Assembly (NCBI RefSeq): GCF_016862395.1
Contig: NZ_BOMW01000046.1
Coordinates: forward strand, 42,680 to 106,679
DNA: 64,000 bases
Source of the DNA: Actinoplanes siamensis
Lineage (GTDB): Bacteria > Actinomycetota > Actinomycetes > Mycobacteriales > Micromonosporaceae
Reading direction: 5' to 3'
The translations under genes and the position numbers were made by a program. How positions within the stretch are numbered: the first letter of the stretch is position 1; every line of letters starts with the position of its first letter. The notes under the pieces are model-generated. The model had not been told where the DNA came from, did no database searches, and saw only the letters and a list, made by a program, of their open reading frames with translations. Of the stretch, positions 1 through 10,236 are shown in pieces.

Positions 1-52
1 CGCCCGGTGATCTGTCCTGTCGGCCGCAGCGCCGGACGATCTCGCGGTTCGG

Positions 53-517
53 CTACAGCGCGGGGTTGTCCAGGAAAGCCGCCAGGAGGAACTCGGCGCC
101 TGACCCGAACGCGGCGGCCAGCGCATACCCGACAGCCGCGTCGACCGGCTCCGGGCTGCCGTGCCACTCCGGGTTCGTCCCGGTGAAGTCGCCGACGCGG
201 AAACCGTCGCGGGTCAGCCGACTGCTCTCCGACGTCTTGGGGCGGTACACGTACTGCCGGCCGTCGTGCTCCACCACCACCCGGTACGACCGGCGGGACC
301 ACCGCCCGGCGCCCGGCCGCAGGATGACCGGGACGTCGTCGACCATCATCCGCAGGTGCTCGCGGTCCCGCGTGCCGATCGGGATGTGCCGGTGCAGCTT
401 CGGGTCACGGATGCGCTCGACGACAGCGGTGGCCCGGCCGGACTCGGCACGCACCTCGACGGCGACCCGCCCCTCGGACTGCTCGACATCGGCGATCAAG
501 GGGCGGGCGTCCGTCAC
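53..517 (-). CDS. Hypothetical protein, 154 aa
   Basis: I do not recognise this protein. It has a GTG start preceded by a GGGAG-like ribosome binding site about 5 bases upstream. The composition is soluble and mixed alpha/beta: the N-terminal half is rich in Val, Arg and Glu, and the last 30 residues are hydrophobic (VGYALAAAFGSGAEFLLAAF) and could form an amphipathic or buried helix. There is no signal peptide. It lies downstream of the aminopeptidase P gene on the same strand, but about 150 bases away and separated by a tandem hairpin array, so it is probably a separate transcript. Codon use is typical of the neighbours, which supports real coding. Confidence 0.7.
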   Translation of the reverse strand: MTDARPLIADVEQSEGRVAVEVRAESGRATAVVERIRDPKLHRHIPIGTRDREHLRMMVDDVPVILRPGAGRWSRRSYRVVVEHDGRQYVYRPKTSESSRLTRDGFRVGDFTGTNPEWHGSPEPVDAAVGYALAAAFGSGAEFLLAAFLDNPAL

Positions 518-573
518 ATCTGCTCCCGGTGCTCGGATCAGCGGAATCCGTCAATCCTCGCACCGGGCCGCAA

Positions 574-702
574 CACGTCCCGGCGGGCGCGGCCCGGCCT
601 CGCGCTGGGCCGCGAACACGTGACGGCGGGCGCGGCCCGGCCTCGCGCTGGGCCGCGAACACGTCACGGCAGGCGCGGCCCGGCCTCGCGCTGGGCCGCG
701 AG
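574..702. repeat. Three 43-bp tandem copies, each a terminator-like hairpin
   Basis: Three near-identical 43-bp units begin at 574, 617 and 660. Each carries an 8-bp inverted repeat (CGCGGCCC and GGGCCGCG) around an 11-base loop; in the third copy the arms are 674-681 and 693-700. The third copy includes the last codons and the stop of aminopeptidase P (stop at 664-666). The two extra copies therefore look like duplications of the gene's 3' end. Because 43 is not a multiple of three, the duplicates do not extend the reading frame. Confidence 0.85.
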
Positions 703-2133
703 CCACGTCTCCACGTCGCTCGACGACCGGGGCAGCCCGTCCGACAGGTTCCGGCAGCCGTCCGCCGTGACCAGCACGTCGTCCTCGATCCGGATGCCGA
801 TGCCGCGCAGCTCCTCGGGCACCAACTCGTCCTCCGGCTGGAAGTACAGCCCCGGCTCCACCGTCAGCACGTAGCCCTCGCCCAGCGGCCCCTCCCGGTA
901 CGTCTCGTTCCGCGCGTGCGCGCAGTCGTGCACGTCGATGCCGAGCATGTGACCGAAACCGTGCAGGGTCCACCGGCGGTACACCGTGCTGTCCTCGGCC
1001 ATCGCCTGGTCCACGCTGACCGGCAGCAGGCCCAGGTCGTCGAGCCCCTCGGCGAGCACCCGCATGCACGTCCGGTGCACGTCCTTGAAGAGCACGCCGG
1101 GCCGGATCGCGTCCATCCCGGCCTGCTGCGAGGCGTGGACGATGTCGTACACCTGGCGCTGCAGCGGTGTGAACGTGCCGGACACCGGCACCGTGCGGGT
1201 CACGTCGGCGGTGTAGAGGTTGTGCCCCTCCACGCCCATGTCCATCAGCAACAGCTCACCGGGTTTGGTCACCCCGGTGTTGCGCACCCAGTGCAGGATG
1301 GTCGCGTGCGCGCCGGCGCCGACGATCGACCCGTACCCGATGTCGTTGCCGTCGTGCCGCGCCCGCAGCGCGAAAACGCCCTCCAGCAGGCGCTCCTTCA
1401 CCCCGCGGTCGGCCGGCAGGACCCGGGCCACGTCCTCGAAGCCGAGCACCGTGGCGTCGATAGCGGCCTGCAGCTGGGCGATCTCCCACTCGTCCTTGAC
1501 CAGCTTCAGCTCGGAGATCACCCAGGCCAGCTCACGGTCGCGCGGCCTGTCCCGGTCGGGCTCGTAGGCGAGCACCGCGCGGTCCACGTTCGGGTCCAGC
1601 CCGCGCAGCACCCGGGTGCGGCCGGGCGCCGAGTGCGCCAGAGCCGGCCCGAGCAGGCCCAGCGAGGCGGTCTCCAGCCCCAGCTCCGTCGACTTCTCGG
1701 TCAGCGTGTGCGTGCGGCCGATCCAGAGCTCGCCGTTGCGGTCGCGGAAGAACCTGTCGGTCTCCTTGGAGTTGCGCTCCCGGGTGTAGAGCACCGCGTC
1801 GTGCCCGGACGCGTTCGGCCGCAGCACCAGCACGCTGTCCGGGTCGCGGTCGCCGGTCAGGTAGAAGAAGTCGCTGCCGGGGCGGAACGGGTAGTCGGTG
1901 TCGTTGGCCCGCACCTTCTCGTTCCCGCTCGGGATGATCAGGGTCTCCCCGGGGAACGCCTCGGAGAGCGCGGCCCGGCGCTTCGCGTAGTTCGGCGCCT
2001 CGCTCAGGGGCGCGACCGCGATCGGATCCTCGCGCCACCCGGTGCGCATGAACTGCAGGAACGCCTCCGGAAAGGCGGGGTCGTGGGACTCCGTCCGGGC
2101 TGCGGGCTGCGCGCCGCCGTCCTTCTGCGCCAT
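664..2133 (-). CDS. pepP: Xaa-Pro aminopeptidase (aminopeptidase P, M24B)
   Basis: Cytosolic dimetal peptidase that removes the N-terminal residue from peptides with proline in position two. At 489 aa it has the full two-domain length: an N-terminal aminopeptidase-P domain (about residues 40-190) and a C-terminal pita-bread domain (about 205-470). The five metal ligands are visible: D298 (LLMDMG), D310 (TADVTRT), H395 (HGFGHMLGID), E426 (TVEPGLY) and E450 (IRIEDD). The ATG start has GGAGG nine bases upstream. The C-terminus runs into the 43-bp tandem repeat. It is followed at a distance by an unrelated hypothetical gene on the same strand. Confidence 0.96.
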   Translation of the reverse strand: MAQKDGGAQPAARTESHDPAFPEAFLQFMRTGWREDPIAVAPLSEAPNYAKRRAALSEAFPGETLIIPSGNEKVRANDTDYPFRPGSDFFYLTGDRDPDSVLVLRPNASGHDAVLYTRERNSKETDRFFRDRNGELWIGRTHTLTEKSTELGLETASLGLLGPALAHSAPGRTRVLRGLDPNVDRAVLAYEPDRDRPRDRELAWVISELKLVKDEWEIAQLQAAIDATVLGFEDVARVLPADRGVKERLLEGVFALRARHDGNDIGYGSIVGAGAHATILHWVRNTGVTKPGELLLMDMGVEGHNLYTADVTRTVPVSGTFTPLQRQVYDIVHASQQAGMDAIRPGVLFKDVHRTCMRVLAEGLDDLGLLPVSVDQAMAEDSTVYRRWTLHGFGHMLGIDVHDCAHARNETYREGPLGEGYVLTVEPGLYFQPEDELVPEELRGIGIRIEDDVLVTADGCRNLSDGLPRSSSDVETWLAAQREAGPRLP

Positions 2134-2157
2134 CGTGGGGTGCCTCCGTTCTCAGCT

Positions 2158-2172
2158 GTAACCTGACGTTAC
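2158..2172. promoter_or_regulatory. Palindrome GTAAC-N5-GTTAC upstream of pepP
   Basis: A perfect 5+5 bp dyad with a 5-base spacer, 25-39 bases upstream of the pepP start and so in promoter territory for that gene. It could be an operator. No known regulator can be named from the sequence. Confidence 0.3.
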
Positions 2173-2275
2173 CGCCTGCCCCCGACGAAAAGCAGCGCCC
2201 GGTGGCCGGCCCGACACCGGCCCGCCGCGCCGGCGAGCCCCCGAAGACCTCCGCTCCCGGACGAGGCCTCCGGAA

Positions 2276-2301
2276 GCCGGCCGCAGACGTGTGCGGCCGG
2301 C
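2276..2301 (-). terminator. Hairpin downstream of the SOD-like gene
   Basis: Perfect 10-bp inverted repeat GCCGGCCGCA / TGCGGCCGGC around a 6-base loop, about 85 bases after the stop of the SOD-like gene on its transcribed strand. There is no U-tract, which is common for actinobacterial terminators. Confidence 0.55.
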
Positions 2302-2386
2302 CGTGACGGGTGTGCCCGGCCCCTGGGGGCCTCTCAGCGCCAGCCGGTCCCGGGGGAGCCCCGCGGGCCGCGCCGGAACAGGTGGG

Positions 2387-3028
2387 TCAGCGGCCGCTCC
2401 CGTAGCCGAACGGCAGGTTGAGGCAGCCCACCCGGTCCCCGGCGGTTCCGGCCACCCCCGGACCGGTCCTGGTCGTCTGCGCGTGCAGGATCAGCGACTT
2501 CGGCGGCTGGTCGTCCGGGAACATCCAGTGCTGCTCCCGGCTGACCGTCGCGGCCCCGCGGGCGTTGGTGGTGAAGTCCAGCCAGATCTCGTTCGCCGGA
2601 TTGGCGTACGCCGGGTCCGCGGACGGCTTCGCCTTGGTCGCGGCCGGGTCGTGCCGGTGCTGGAAGTGCGGCCCGGCGGCCTTCGGGTCCGGTCCGCACT
2701 CGGCGACGTGTACGTGGGCGCCGTAGGCCCGCCTCGGCACCAGCCCGGTGACCTCCAGCCGGATCCACAGGTTCTGCCCGGTCGAGCTGAACTCGACACG
2801 CGCGGTGGCGCCCAGGGGAACCACCCTGGTGTCGTAGGTCACCGCCTGCACGCCGCGTCGCCATTTCTGGAAGACCGCGGGCCTGGGCGCGGGCGACGCC
2901 CCGGTGCCGGCCGGGACCCGGCCGGGGGTGGGGGCGGGCGCGGCCGGCTGGGCGAGAGCGGGCTGCGTGGCGAGACAGGCGCCGGCCAGGACGGCCGGGA
3001 GGGTGAGAAGAATGCGGCTACTGAACAT
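2387..3028 (-). CDS. Secreted Cu/Zn superoxide dismutase-family protein
   Basis: Exported protein of 213 aa with a classical signal peptide (residues about 1-27, ending in an ALA-Q cleavage site), a Pro/Ala-rich linker to about residue 50, and a SOD_Cu fold. Copper-site features visible are HVHV followed by AECG (two histidines), GPHFQHRHDP, SLILHAQ, and a C-terminal GDRVGCLNLPFG that matches the usual GGRVACG region and offers the disulfide cysteine. It would dismute superoxide outside the cell. The long DPAATKAKP stretch in the zinc loop and weak conservation leave open a non-catalytic family member. It is divergent from the sugar kinase gene. Confidence 0.82.
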   Translation of the reverse strand: MFSSRILLTLPAVLAGACLATQPALAQPAAPAPTPGRVPAGTGASPAPRPAVFQKWRRGVQAVTYDTRVVPLGATARVEFSSTGQNLWIRLEVTGLVPRRAYGAHVHVAECGPDPKAAGPHFQHRHDPAATKAKPSADPAYANPANEIWLDFTTNARGAATVSREQHWMFPDDQPPKSLILHAQTTRTGPGVAGTAGDRVGCLNLPFGYGSGR

Positions 3029-3179
3029 GCCCCAATTCTCTCAAAAGAGGATTTATCCGGTGGTGGAACCACAGGCTGGATTTCCGTGTCATGACACGCG
3101 AGGCTGAGACCCCGCGACGCGAGGCCCCGCTTCGACGCGGGCGGCGCGCGAAGATGGACGGGAACGCGAGGGGAGCGGC

Positions 3180-4115
3180 ATGGGTTACGCGGTGGTACTG
3201 GGCGAGGCGCTGATCGACCTGCTGGAGGCCGGCCTCGGCGGCGAGCTGATCTACCGCCAGGCGATCGGCGGCGCGCCGCTCAACGTGGCGGTCGGGGTGG
3301 CCCGCCTCGGCGGCCGCGTGGAGTACGCCGGCACGCTCGGCACCGACGTCCTCGGCGACCGGCTCGCCGCGTTCCTGGGCGCGGCCGGCGTCGGCGCGAA
3401 GGGGGTACGCCGGGTGGACGTCCCCACCACGCTCGCCGTCACCACGTTCGAGGGCGCCGAGCCGGCCTTCACGTTCTACGGCGAGCCCCCGTCGTACGCC
3501 CTCCTGCGCCCGGCCGACCTCGACCGGGAGACGCTCAGCGGCGCGCGGGTCCTCTACACCGGTTCGATCTGCCTGCTCCGCGAGCCGTTCCGGGCGACCG
3601 CCCGGGAGGCCTGGGCCGGCTTCCGGGGGCTGCGTGTCTTCGACCCGAACGTCCGCCCCAAGCTGCTGCCGGACACCGCCGCCCTGGCCGCGCTGCGGGA
3701 GCTGGTCGAGGAGTTCTTCGCCACCGCCGATCTGGTCAAGCTCAGTGCGGCGGACGCCCAGCTGCTCTACGGCGACAGCGACCCGGCCGCCGCGGCCGAG
3801 CGGATCCGCGCCCTGGGCGCCGGCGCGGTGGTGGTGACCTGCGGCGCCCGCGGCGCGCACGTGGCCACCCCGGACGGCGCGGTGCTGCTGCCGGCCCCGC
3901 CGGTCGCCGCGATCGACGCCACCGGCGCCGGCGACTCGGTGATGGGGGCGCTGGTCAGCCGCCTGCTCGCGGAGGGGCTCCCGGCCGATCTGGCGGGCTG
4001 GCAGCGGCACGTCCGCTACGCCCTCGCGGTCGCCGGCCTGGTCTGCGAGCGCCAGGGCGGCGCCGTCGCCATGCCCACCCCGGAGGAGGTCACCGCCCGC
4101 TGGGGCGAGATCTGA
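3180..4115 (+). CDS. PfkB-family carbohydrate kinase (fructokinase-like)
   Basis: ATP-dependent sugar kinase of ribokinase/PfkB type, 311 aa, the usual length. The N-terminal substrate region IGGAPLNVAVGVARLGG matches the GG-x-N signature 1 area, and the C-terminal DATGAGDSVMGALVS is PfkB signature 2 with the anion hole and catalytic Asp. Overall layout resembles fructokinase, but the substrate cannot be fixed from sequence. The ATG start has GAGGGGAG just upstream. It is a single-gene unit, divergent from the SOD-like gene and convergent with the thioesterase. Confidence 0.9.
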   Translation: MGYAVVLGEALIDLLEAGLGGELIYRQAIGGAPLNVAVGVARLGGRVEYAGTLGTDVLGDRLAAFLGAAGVGAKGVRRVDVPTTLAVTTFEGAEPAFTFYGEPPSYALLRPADLDRETLSGARVLYTGSICLLREPFRATAREAWAGFRGLRVFDPNVRPKLLPDTAALAALRELVEEFFATADLVKLSAADAQLLYGDSDPAAAAERIRALGAGAVVVTCGARGAHVATPDGAVLLPAPPVAAIDATGAGDSVMGALVSRLLAEGLPADLAGWQRHVRYALAVAGLVCERQGGAVAMPTPEEVTARWGEI

Positions 4116-4138
4116 GCGGTCCCGGCGGGAGGGCGCGG

Positions 4139-4537
4139 TCAGTCGCCGAGCGCCTTGGCGATGAAGCGCTGCCGGTCCACCACCACCCGCTCCACCCGCA
4201 CCCGCGCGACCACGTCGTCCTCGTCCCGCACGGTCACGTCGAAGAGCAGTTTCCGCCCGTCCATCGTGGTCAGCGTCGCCTGCGCCACCACGGTCCGGCC
4301 GACCGGCGCGGGCGCCCGGTGCTCCACCTCGGCCCGGGTCCCCACGGTGGTGATCCCGCCGGGCATCTGCCGCGCGGTGGCGGCCACCGTGGCGGCCTCG
4401 GCGAGCGCGAGTACCCGCGGCGTGGCCAGCACCGGGACGTCGCCGGAACCGAGCGCCTGGGCGGTGTCGGCATCGGTGACCGTCAGCTGGACCCGGGCGC
4501 CGAGGCCGGGAGCGAACTCCGGTAGCTCCATCCTCAC
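4139..4537 (-). CDS. FlK-like hot-dog thioesterase
   Basis: Small hot-dog-fold protein (132 aa) of the fluoroacetyl-CoA thioesterase (FlK) family. Residues matching the FlK catalytic set are visible: Thr in VLATPRVLALAEAA, the Glu in the same helix, and His in VEHRAPAPVG. FlK homologues in organisms that make no fluoroacetate are common and probably hydrolyse other short acyl-CoAs, so the substrate is unknown. The start is GTG at 4537; an in-frame ATG two codons later (4531) is equally possible. It ends 24 bases from the convergent kinase gene. Confidence 0.85.
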   Translation of the reverse strand: MRMELPEFAPGLGARVQLTVTDADTAQALGSGDVPVLATPRVLALAEAATVAATARQMPGGITTVGTRAEVEHRAPAPVGRTVVAQATLTTMDGRKLLFDVTVRDEDDVVARVRVERVVVDRQRFIAKALGD

Positions 4538-4540
4538 AGC

Positions 4541-6025
4541 TTAGGCCCGCGAGGGCGGCTGCCGGAAAGCGTCATCCACCGGGCGAGGCGGCGCGGAGGG
4601 CACAGGTGGCGTAGCTGGCGTCACCTGCGGCGCAGGCGGCACGGACGGCGTAGCGGGCGGCACAAGGGGCGTGGGCGGCGAAACCGGGAAGGCCGGCGAC
4701 ACCGGCGCCGATCGCCGCGCCTGCCGAGCCCGCCGGGCCAGCTCGTCCGCCAGCGCCCAGGCCTCCGCGAGATCCCGGTCCCGGGCCAGCCCGGACCGCC
4801 CGCCGGCCGCGTCCGCGTACACCGTCGCCAGCCCGAACATCCGCTGCACCGGCCCCTGCACCACGCGTACGCTCTGCAGCCGCGCGTAGGGCACCAGCGT
4901 CATCTCCCGCGACACCCGCCCGTGCCGCGTCACCAGCACGTCCGGATGCACGCCCACGCCCATGAACCGCAGCCCGAACGGGTGCAGCCAGCGGGCCCGG
5001 ACCGGCGGCGGCGAGGTCGCCAGCGTCAGCAGGTCCACGCCCGGCAGCACCGTGCCGATCAGGAACCGCGCCGCGTGCTGATCGCCGACCGGCAGCAGCC
5101 GGTCCGACCCGGTGTCGTTGCCGTGCTCGGGAGCGCCGTACCCGGCGACGTCGAGCTGCAGGTAGACCCAGTGCCCGAGACGCCAGAGGAACGGCCAGGT
5201 GATCCGCACCGCCTGCACCCGGTGCAACGGCACCACCTGGTTGCGGGTCTCGGTCAGCCCGTACCGCAGCAGCAGCCGCCCGCCCGGATCCCGCGCCAGC
5301 CGGAAGTTCCAGTCGCGCAGCACCCGCCGGATCGGCTGGAGCAGCACTCCGGCCATCGCGGTGACCGTGCTGGCGATCCCGACGAAGGTCCACGATCCCT
5401 CCATCACGAACTGCGTGATCACCCACGCCACGCCGACCGGCAGGAAGAACGCCTGCGGTGTGAGCAACTGGCTGATCAGCAGGTCGCGGTTGCGGACCGC
5501 GAAGAGCGAGGCCGAGGTGGGCGCTCCGGCCGCCGGGTCCGCCGCACCCACGGCCGCCGATGGAGGGGTACGACCGGAGAGCGAGAGCAGCCGTTCCCGG
5601 AGCGTGGCCGCCTCCCGTACCGTCAGATAGGCCAGCGGCGCCTCGGCCTTGTTGCCGCCGACCACCTCGAGCCGCAGCTCGGCCAGGCCGGTCAGCTGCG
5701 CCAGCAGCGGCCGGCGCACCTCCACCGACTGCAACCGGTCCAGCGGGATGGCGCGGTTGCGCCGCCACAGCAGCCCGTCGCTGATCCGCAGCTCCCGCGC
5801 GACCACCTGGTACCCGGTGTTCCACCAGCCGATCGCCGAGAAGATCAGCGCGCCCACCGCGACGACCGCCACCACGATCGCGAAGTGCGCCGGACCGAGC
5901 CGGCTCAGCGTCTGCCAGGAGAGCGCGGCGACGATCACGAACAGGCTCTTGGCGCCGTGCAGCAGCGGGCTCAGCGGGTGCAGCCGCTGCCGGCCGGCCG
6001 GCTCCTCGGGTCCGGTGGCGGTCAC
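4541..6025 (-). CDS. PH-domain (DUF304/YdbT-like) membrane protein
   Basis: Membrane protein of 494 aa with two N-terminal transmembrane helices (about residues 25-65), followed by three bacterial PH (DUF304) repeats separated by further hydrophobic pairs; each repeat carries the RLQSVEV / RVQAVRI / RLQSVRV signature. The last 60 residues are a low-complexity Pro/Ala/Val tail. Bacillus YdbS/YdbT paralogues are linked to resistance to antimicrobial compounds; function here is not established. The GTG start overlaps the stop of the upstream PH gene (GTGA at 6022-6025), so the two are translationally coupled. Confidence 0.88.
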   Translation of the reverse strand: MTATGPEEPAGRQRLHPLSPLLHGAKSLFVIVAALSWQTLSRLGPAHFAIVVAVVAVGALIFSAIGWWNTGYQVVARELRISDGLLWRRNRAIPLDRLQSVEVRRPLLAQLTGLAELRLEVVGGNKAEAPLAYLTVREAATLRERLLSLSGRTPPSAAVGAADPAAGAPTSASLFAVRNRDLLISQLLTPQAFFLPVGVAWVITQFVMEGSWTFVGIASTVTAMAGVLLQPIRRVLRDWNFRLARDPGGRLLLRYGLTETRNQVVPLHRVQAVRITWPFLWRLGHWVYLQLDVAGYGAPEHGNDTGSDRLLPVGDQHAARFLIGTVLPGVDLLTLATSPPPVRARWLHPFGLRFMGVGVHPDVLVTRHGRVSREMTLVPYARLQSVRVVQGPVQRMFGLATVYADAAGGRSGLARDRDLAEAWALADELARRARQARRSAPVSPAFPVSPPTPLVPPATPSVPPAPQVTPATPPVPSAPPRPVDDAFRQPPSRA

Positions 6026-6537
6026 AGGCCCTCGGCCCGGTCCTCGCCGAGGGCGGTGAGCCGGTCGCGCAGCCGGGCCGCCTCCTCGGGCGGCAGGCCG
6101 GGCACCCGGGCGTCACTGGCCGCCGCGGCGGTGTGCAACTGCACGGTGGCCAGCCCGAACGCACGCTCGATCGGGCCGGCCGTGACGTCCACGTACTGCA
6201 TCCGCGCGTACGGGACGATGGACAGCCGCCGGATCAGCAGCCCGTGCCGGACCATCAGGTCGTTGTCGCGCTCCGCGTACCCCCAGGCGCGGACCGCGCG
6301 GACCGCGACCGTCGCGCGCCAGACACCGAGCACCAGCACCCCGGCGATCCCGGCGAGCCAGCCCCACTGGCGGCCGACGAGCCAGCCGACGCCGAGACCG
6401 ATCACCAGGACGGCCTGCCAGACAGCGATCCCGATCACCTCCACAGTGATCAGCTTGCGCGAGACGGGACGCCATTGCACCGTGTCCGGCCACGGCTGCA
6501 GGGCATCGACGGCGATGGGCGCGGAAGGCTGGTTCAC
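6022..6537 (-). CDS. PH-domain (YdbS-like) membrane protein
   Basis: First gene of a two-gene operon, 171 aa. Two transmembrane helices (about residues 30-75) are followed by one DUF304 PH domain with the RLSIVPYARMQYVDV motif and the ERAFGLATVQLHT strand that also occur in the downstream paralogue. The pair probably form a complex at the membrane face. The start is GTG at 6537. The upstream gap to the small Cys/His protein is only nine bases. Confidence 0.88.
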   Translation of the reverse strand: MNQPSAPIAVDALQPWPDTVQWRPVSRKLITVEVIGIAVWQAVLVIGLGVGWLVGRQWGWLAGIAGVLVLGVWRATVAVRAVRAWGYAERDNDLMVRHGLLIRRLSIVPYARMQYVDVTAGPIERAFGLATVQLHTAAAASDARVPGLPPEEAARLRDRLTALGEDRAEGL

Positions 6538-6546
6538 ATCTGCAGC

Positions 6547-6780
6547 CTAGGAGACGGACGCATCGTCGGACGACACGAAAGGCGTCACTTCCTTGAGGAA
6601 GGATCGCGCTTCCAGGAACGCTCCGAGGGACACCCGATGATCGTCGCAGGCGAGCCAGGTCTTGCGGTGATCCGGCGCGTGCAGTTTCGGATTGTTCCAG
6701 AGCAATTGCCAGGCGGCGGCCGCACGGCAACCCTTGGCGGAGCACTGCGGGGAGAGTTCCTCGACCATGTCGACCAACAT
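6547..6780 (-). CDS. Small conserved Cys/His protein, 77 aa
   Basis: A small actinobacterial-style protein with a likely metal site: QCSAKGC near the N-terminus and ACDDH later, i.e. C-x4-C ... C-x2-H, around a conserved WQLLWNNPKLH core. I know the family only as an unnamed short protein. The frame stays open upstream to a GTG at 6831, but that extension is AT-richer and unlike coding sequence; ATGs at 6780 and 6768 are better candidates, none with a clear ribosome binding site. It may be cotranscribed with the two PH-domain genes. Confidence 0.7.
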   Translation of the reverse strand: MLVDMVEELSPQCSAKGCRAAAAWQLLWNNPKLHAPDHRKTWLACDDHRVSLGAFLEARSFLKEVTPFVSSDDASVS

Positions 6781-7124
6781 AAGGGAAACGACTCGGGAGA
6801 AATAAAAGGGAGTTATGCGCCGGGCGGCCACGGGGGAAGCCGCCCGGCGACGTGGTAAATGCTACACGGTTCAAAGACTTACGTATCCACCCGGTGAGCG
6901 TGCCCGTTCCGGCGGATCGCGCAGAAAGATCAACATGTTCGGCCGACAGCGCCCTGGGCTGCGGAGACCTTCGGGTGCGCGGATGATGATGACGGTCACC
7001 TGACGACTGGTGTCCCGGGCGCGGAGGAGCTCCTAGCAACCTCTCAGCCGTGTGTAGTTGTCTGTCGTGTAAGTCTTGAGCGTCGGCATCCGAGCCGGCG
7101 GATCACGACCGTTGTGGAGGACCG
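6781..7124. other. Intergenic region upstream of the moxR operon
   Basis: About 340 bases between divergent genes. It should hold both promoters. I see no gene-like ORF, no clear riboswitch and no strong repeat; GC content falls over 6780-6880. The moxR ribosome binding site GGAGG is at 7114-7118. Confidence 0.5.
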
Positions 7125-8284
<1,160 letters not shown>

Positions 8285-8288
<4 letters not shown>

Positions 8289-9289
8289 GCCAGCCCGTCG
8301 GCAGCCCGCCGGCGCCGCTCGACGAGGCGGCGCGGGCCGAGGCCGTGCTCGCCCGCCTGCAGCTGCTGGTCACCCGCAAGCTGGACGGCCTGCTCCAGGG
8401 CGACTACGTCGGGTTGCTGCCCGGTCCGGGCACCGAGGCCGGCGAGTCCCGGGAGTACCGGCCGGGCGACGACGTGCGCCGGATGGACTGGCCGGTCACC
8501 GCCCGTACCACGCTCCCGCACGTGCGCCGCACGGTCGCCGACCGGGAGCTGGAGACCTGGATGGCGATCGACCTGTCGGCCAGTCTCGACTTCGGCACCG
8601 CCAAGTGGCTGAAGAAGGACCTGGTGATCGCCGCGGCCACGGCGATCACGCACCTCACCGCCCGGGGCGGCAACCGCGTCGGCGCCGTCGTGGGCACCGG
8701 CTGCGCCGTACCGGAGAAGGGCTCCTCGGTGTTCTTCCGGAAGCGCGCCGCGGCGGCGGAGCCGCCGGGCCCGTCGGTGGTCCGGATGCCCGCCCGGCCG
8801 GGCCGCAAGGAGGCGCAGGGACTGCTCCGGGCCATCGCGCGCACGCGGGTCCAGCCGGGGCGCGCCGATCTCGGCGAACTGATCGACATGCTCAACCGGC
8901 CGCCCCGGCGGCGTGGCGTGGCCGTGGTGATCTCGGACTTCCTGGCGCCGGTGGAGAGCTGGTCGCGGCCGGTCCGCAAGCTCGGCGTCCGGCACGACGT
9001 GCTGGCCGTCGAGGTGGTCGACCCCCGTGAGCTGGAGCTGCCCGACGTGGGCGTGCTGACCCTGGCCGACCCGGAGACCGGCGCGCTGCACGAGGTGCAG
9101 ACCGCGGACGCCCGGCTGCGCGAGCGCTACGCGGCCGCGGCCGGCGAGCAGCGCGCCGCGATCGCCCGCGCGCTGCGCGCGGCCGGCGCCTCCCACCTGC
9201 GGCTGCGCACCGACACCGACTGGCTGCTGGACATGGTCCGCTTCGTGGCCGCCCAACGACACGCACGCACCCGGGGGACCACTCGATGA
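8285..9289 (+). CDS. DUF58 domain protein
   Basis: Cytosolic protein of 334 aa in the MoxR-DUF58-VWA operon. The DUF58 hallmark SREYRPGDDVRRMDW is at about residues 54-68, followed by a degenerate VWA-like fold (AIDLSASLDFG, VAVVISDFL). The ATG at 8285 is chosen because it overlaps the moxR stop in the usual ATGA arrangement. The family is thought to act with MoxR in assembling or regulating the membrane VWA partner; the target is unknown. Confidence 0.94.
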
Positions 9290-10236
9290 TCCGCTTCCTG
9301 GCTCCGTGGTGGCTGCTCACGCTGCTGCCCGTTCTCGCCGTCGCCGGCGCCTACGTGTGGCGGCAGTTCCGCAGGCGGTCGTACGCGATGCGCTTCACCA
9401 ACGTCGACCTGCTGCGCACCCTCGCGCCGAAGGGGCTGGGCTGGCGCCGGCACGTCTCGGCGGCCGCGTTCCTGCTGATGCTGGCGGCGCTGGCGTTCTC
9501 CACCGCGCGGCCGTCGGTGGACACCGAGCAGCCGCTGGAGCGCGCCACCGTGATGCTGGCCATCGACGTGTCGCTGTCGATGCAGGCCGACGACGTGGCG
9601 CCGACCCGGATCGAGGCCGCGCAGGAGGCGGCGAAGGCGTTCGTCAACGAGCTGCCGCCGAGCTACAACCTGGGCCTGGTGTCGTTCGCGAAGGCGGCGA
9701 ACGTGCTGGTCGCGCCGACCAAGGACCGCGCCGAGGTGCTGGCCGGGATCGACGGGCTGACCCTGGCCGAGGCGACCGCCACCGGTGAGGCGGTGTTCAC
9801 CTCGCTGGACGCGATCCGCTCGGTGCCGTCGGACGGCGCGGACGGCGCGCCGCCAGCCCGCATCGTGCTGCTCTCCGACGGCTACCGCACGTCCGGCCGC
9901 TCGATCGAGGACGCCGCGACCGCCGCGGCCGGGGCGAACGTGCCGGTCAGCACCATCGCGTTCGGCACCGACACCGGCGTGGTGGACATCCGCGGCCAGC
10001 TCCAGCGCGTGCCGGTGGACCGGCTCTCGCTGCAGGAGCTGGCGGAGCGGACGAAGGGCTACTTCTACGAGGCCGCCTCGGTGAGCGAGCTGAAGAAGGT
10101 GTACGAGGACATGGGCAGCTCGATCGGGCACCGGACGCAGCCGCGTGAGGTCACCCAGTGGTACGCCGCGACAGCCCTGCTGCTGGCCCTGCTCGGCGCC
10201 GCGACGAGCCTGCTCTGGACGTCGCGCCTGCCGTGA
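9286..10236 (+). CDS. BatA-like VWA-domain membrane protein
   Basis: Membrane-anchored von Willebrand A protein, 316 aa. A transmembrane helix at about residues 8-25 and another near 60-77 precede the VWA domain; the MIDAS motif D-x-S-x-S is AIDVSLSM (about 91-98), with the Thr and Asp positions in ATGEAVFTSL and IVLLSDGYRT. A final helix closes the C-terminus. It is the likely client of the MoxR ATPase encoded two genes upstream. The start overlaps the DUF58 stop (ATGA). Confidence 0.94.
   Translation: MIRFLAPWWLLTLLPVLAVAGAYVWRQFRRRSYAMRFTNVDLLRTLAPKGLGWRRHVSAAAFLLMLAALAFSTARPSVDTEQPLERATVMLAIDVSLSMQADDVAPTRIEAAQEAAKAFVNELPPSYNLGLVSFAKAANVLVAPTKDRAEVLAGIDGLTLAEATATGEAVFTSLDAIRSVPSDGADGAPPARIVLLSDGYRTSGRSIEDAATAAAGANVPVSTIAFGTDTGVVDIRGQLQRVPVDRLSLQELAERTKGYFYEAASVSELKKVYEDMGSSIGHRTQPREVTQWYAATALLLALLGAATSLLWTSRLP

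Noticed and set aside
664..2166. Long rightward ORF (529-2166) antisense to pepP
   Set aside because: It is a shadow of the well-supported leftward aminopeptidase gene, with Val/His/Gln/Arg-rich composition typical of antisense frames in GC-rich DNA.
6840..7120. Riboswitch or sRNA upstream of moxR
   Set aside because: No convincing stable fold or known consensus was recognised.
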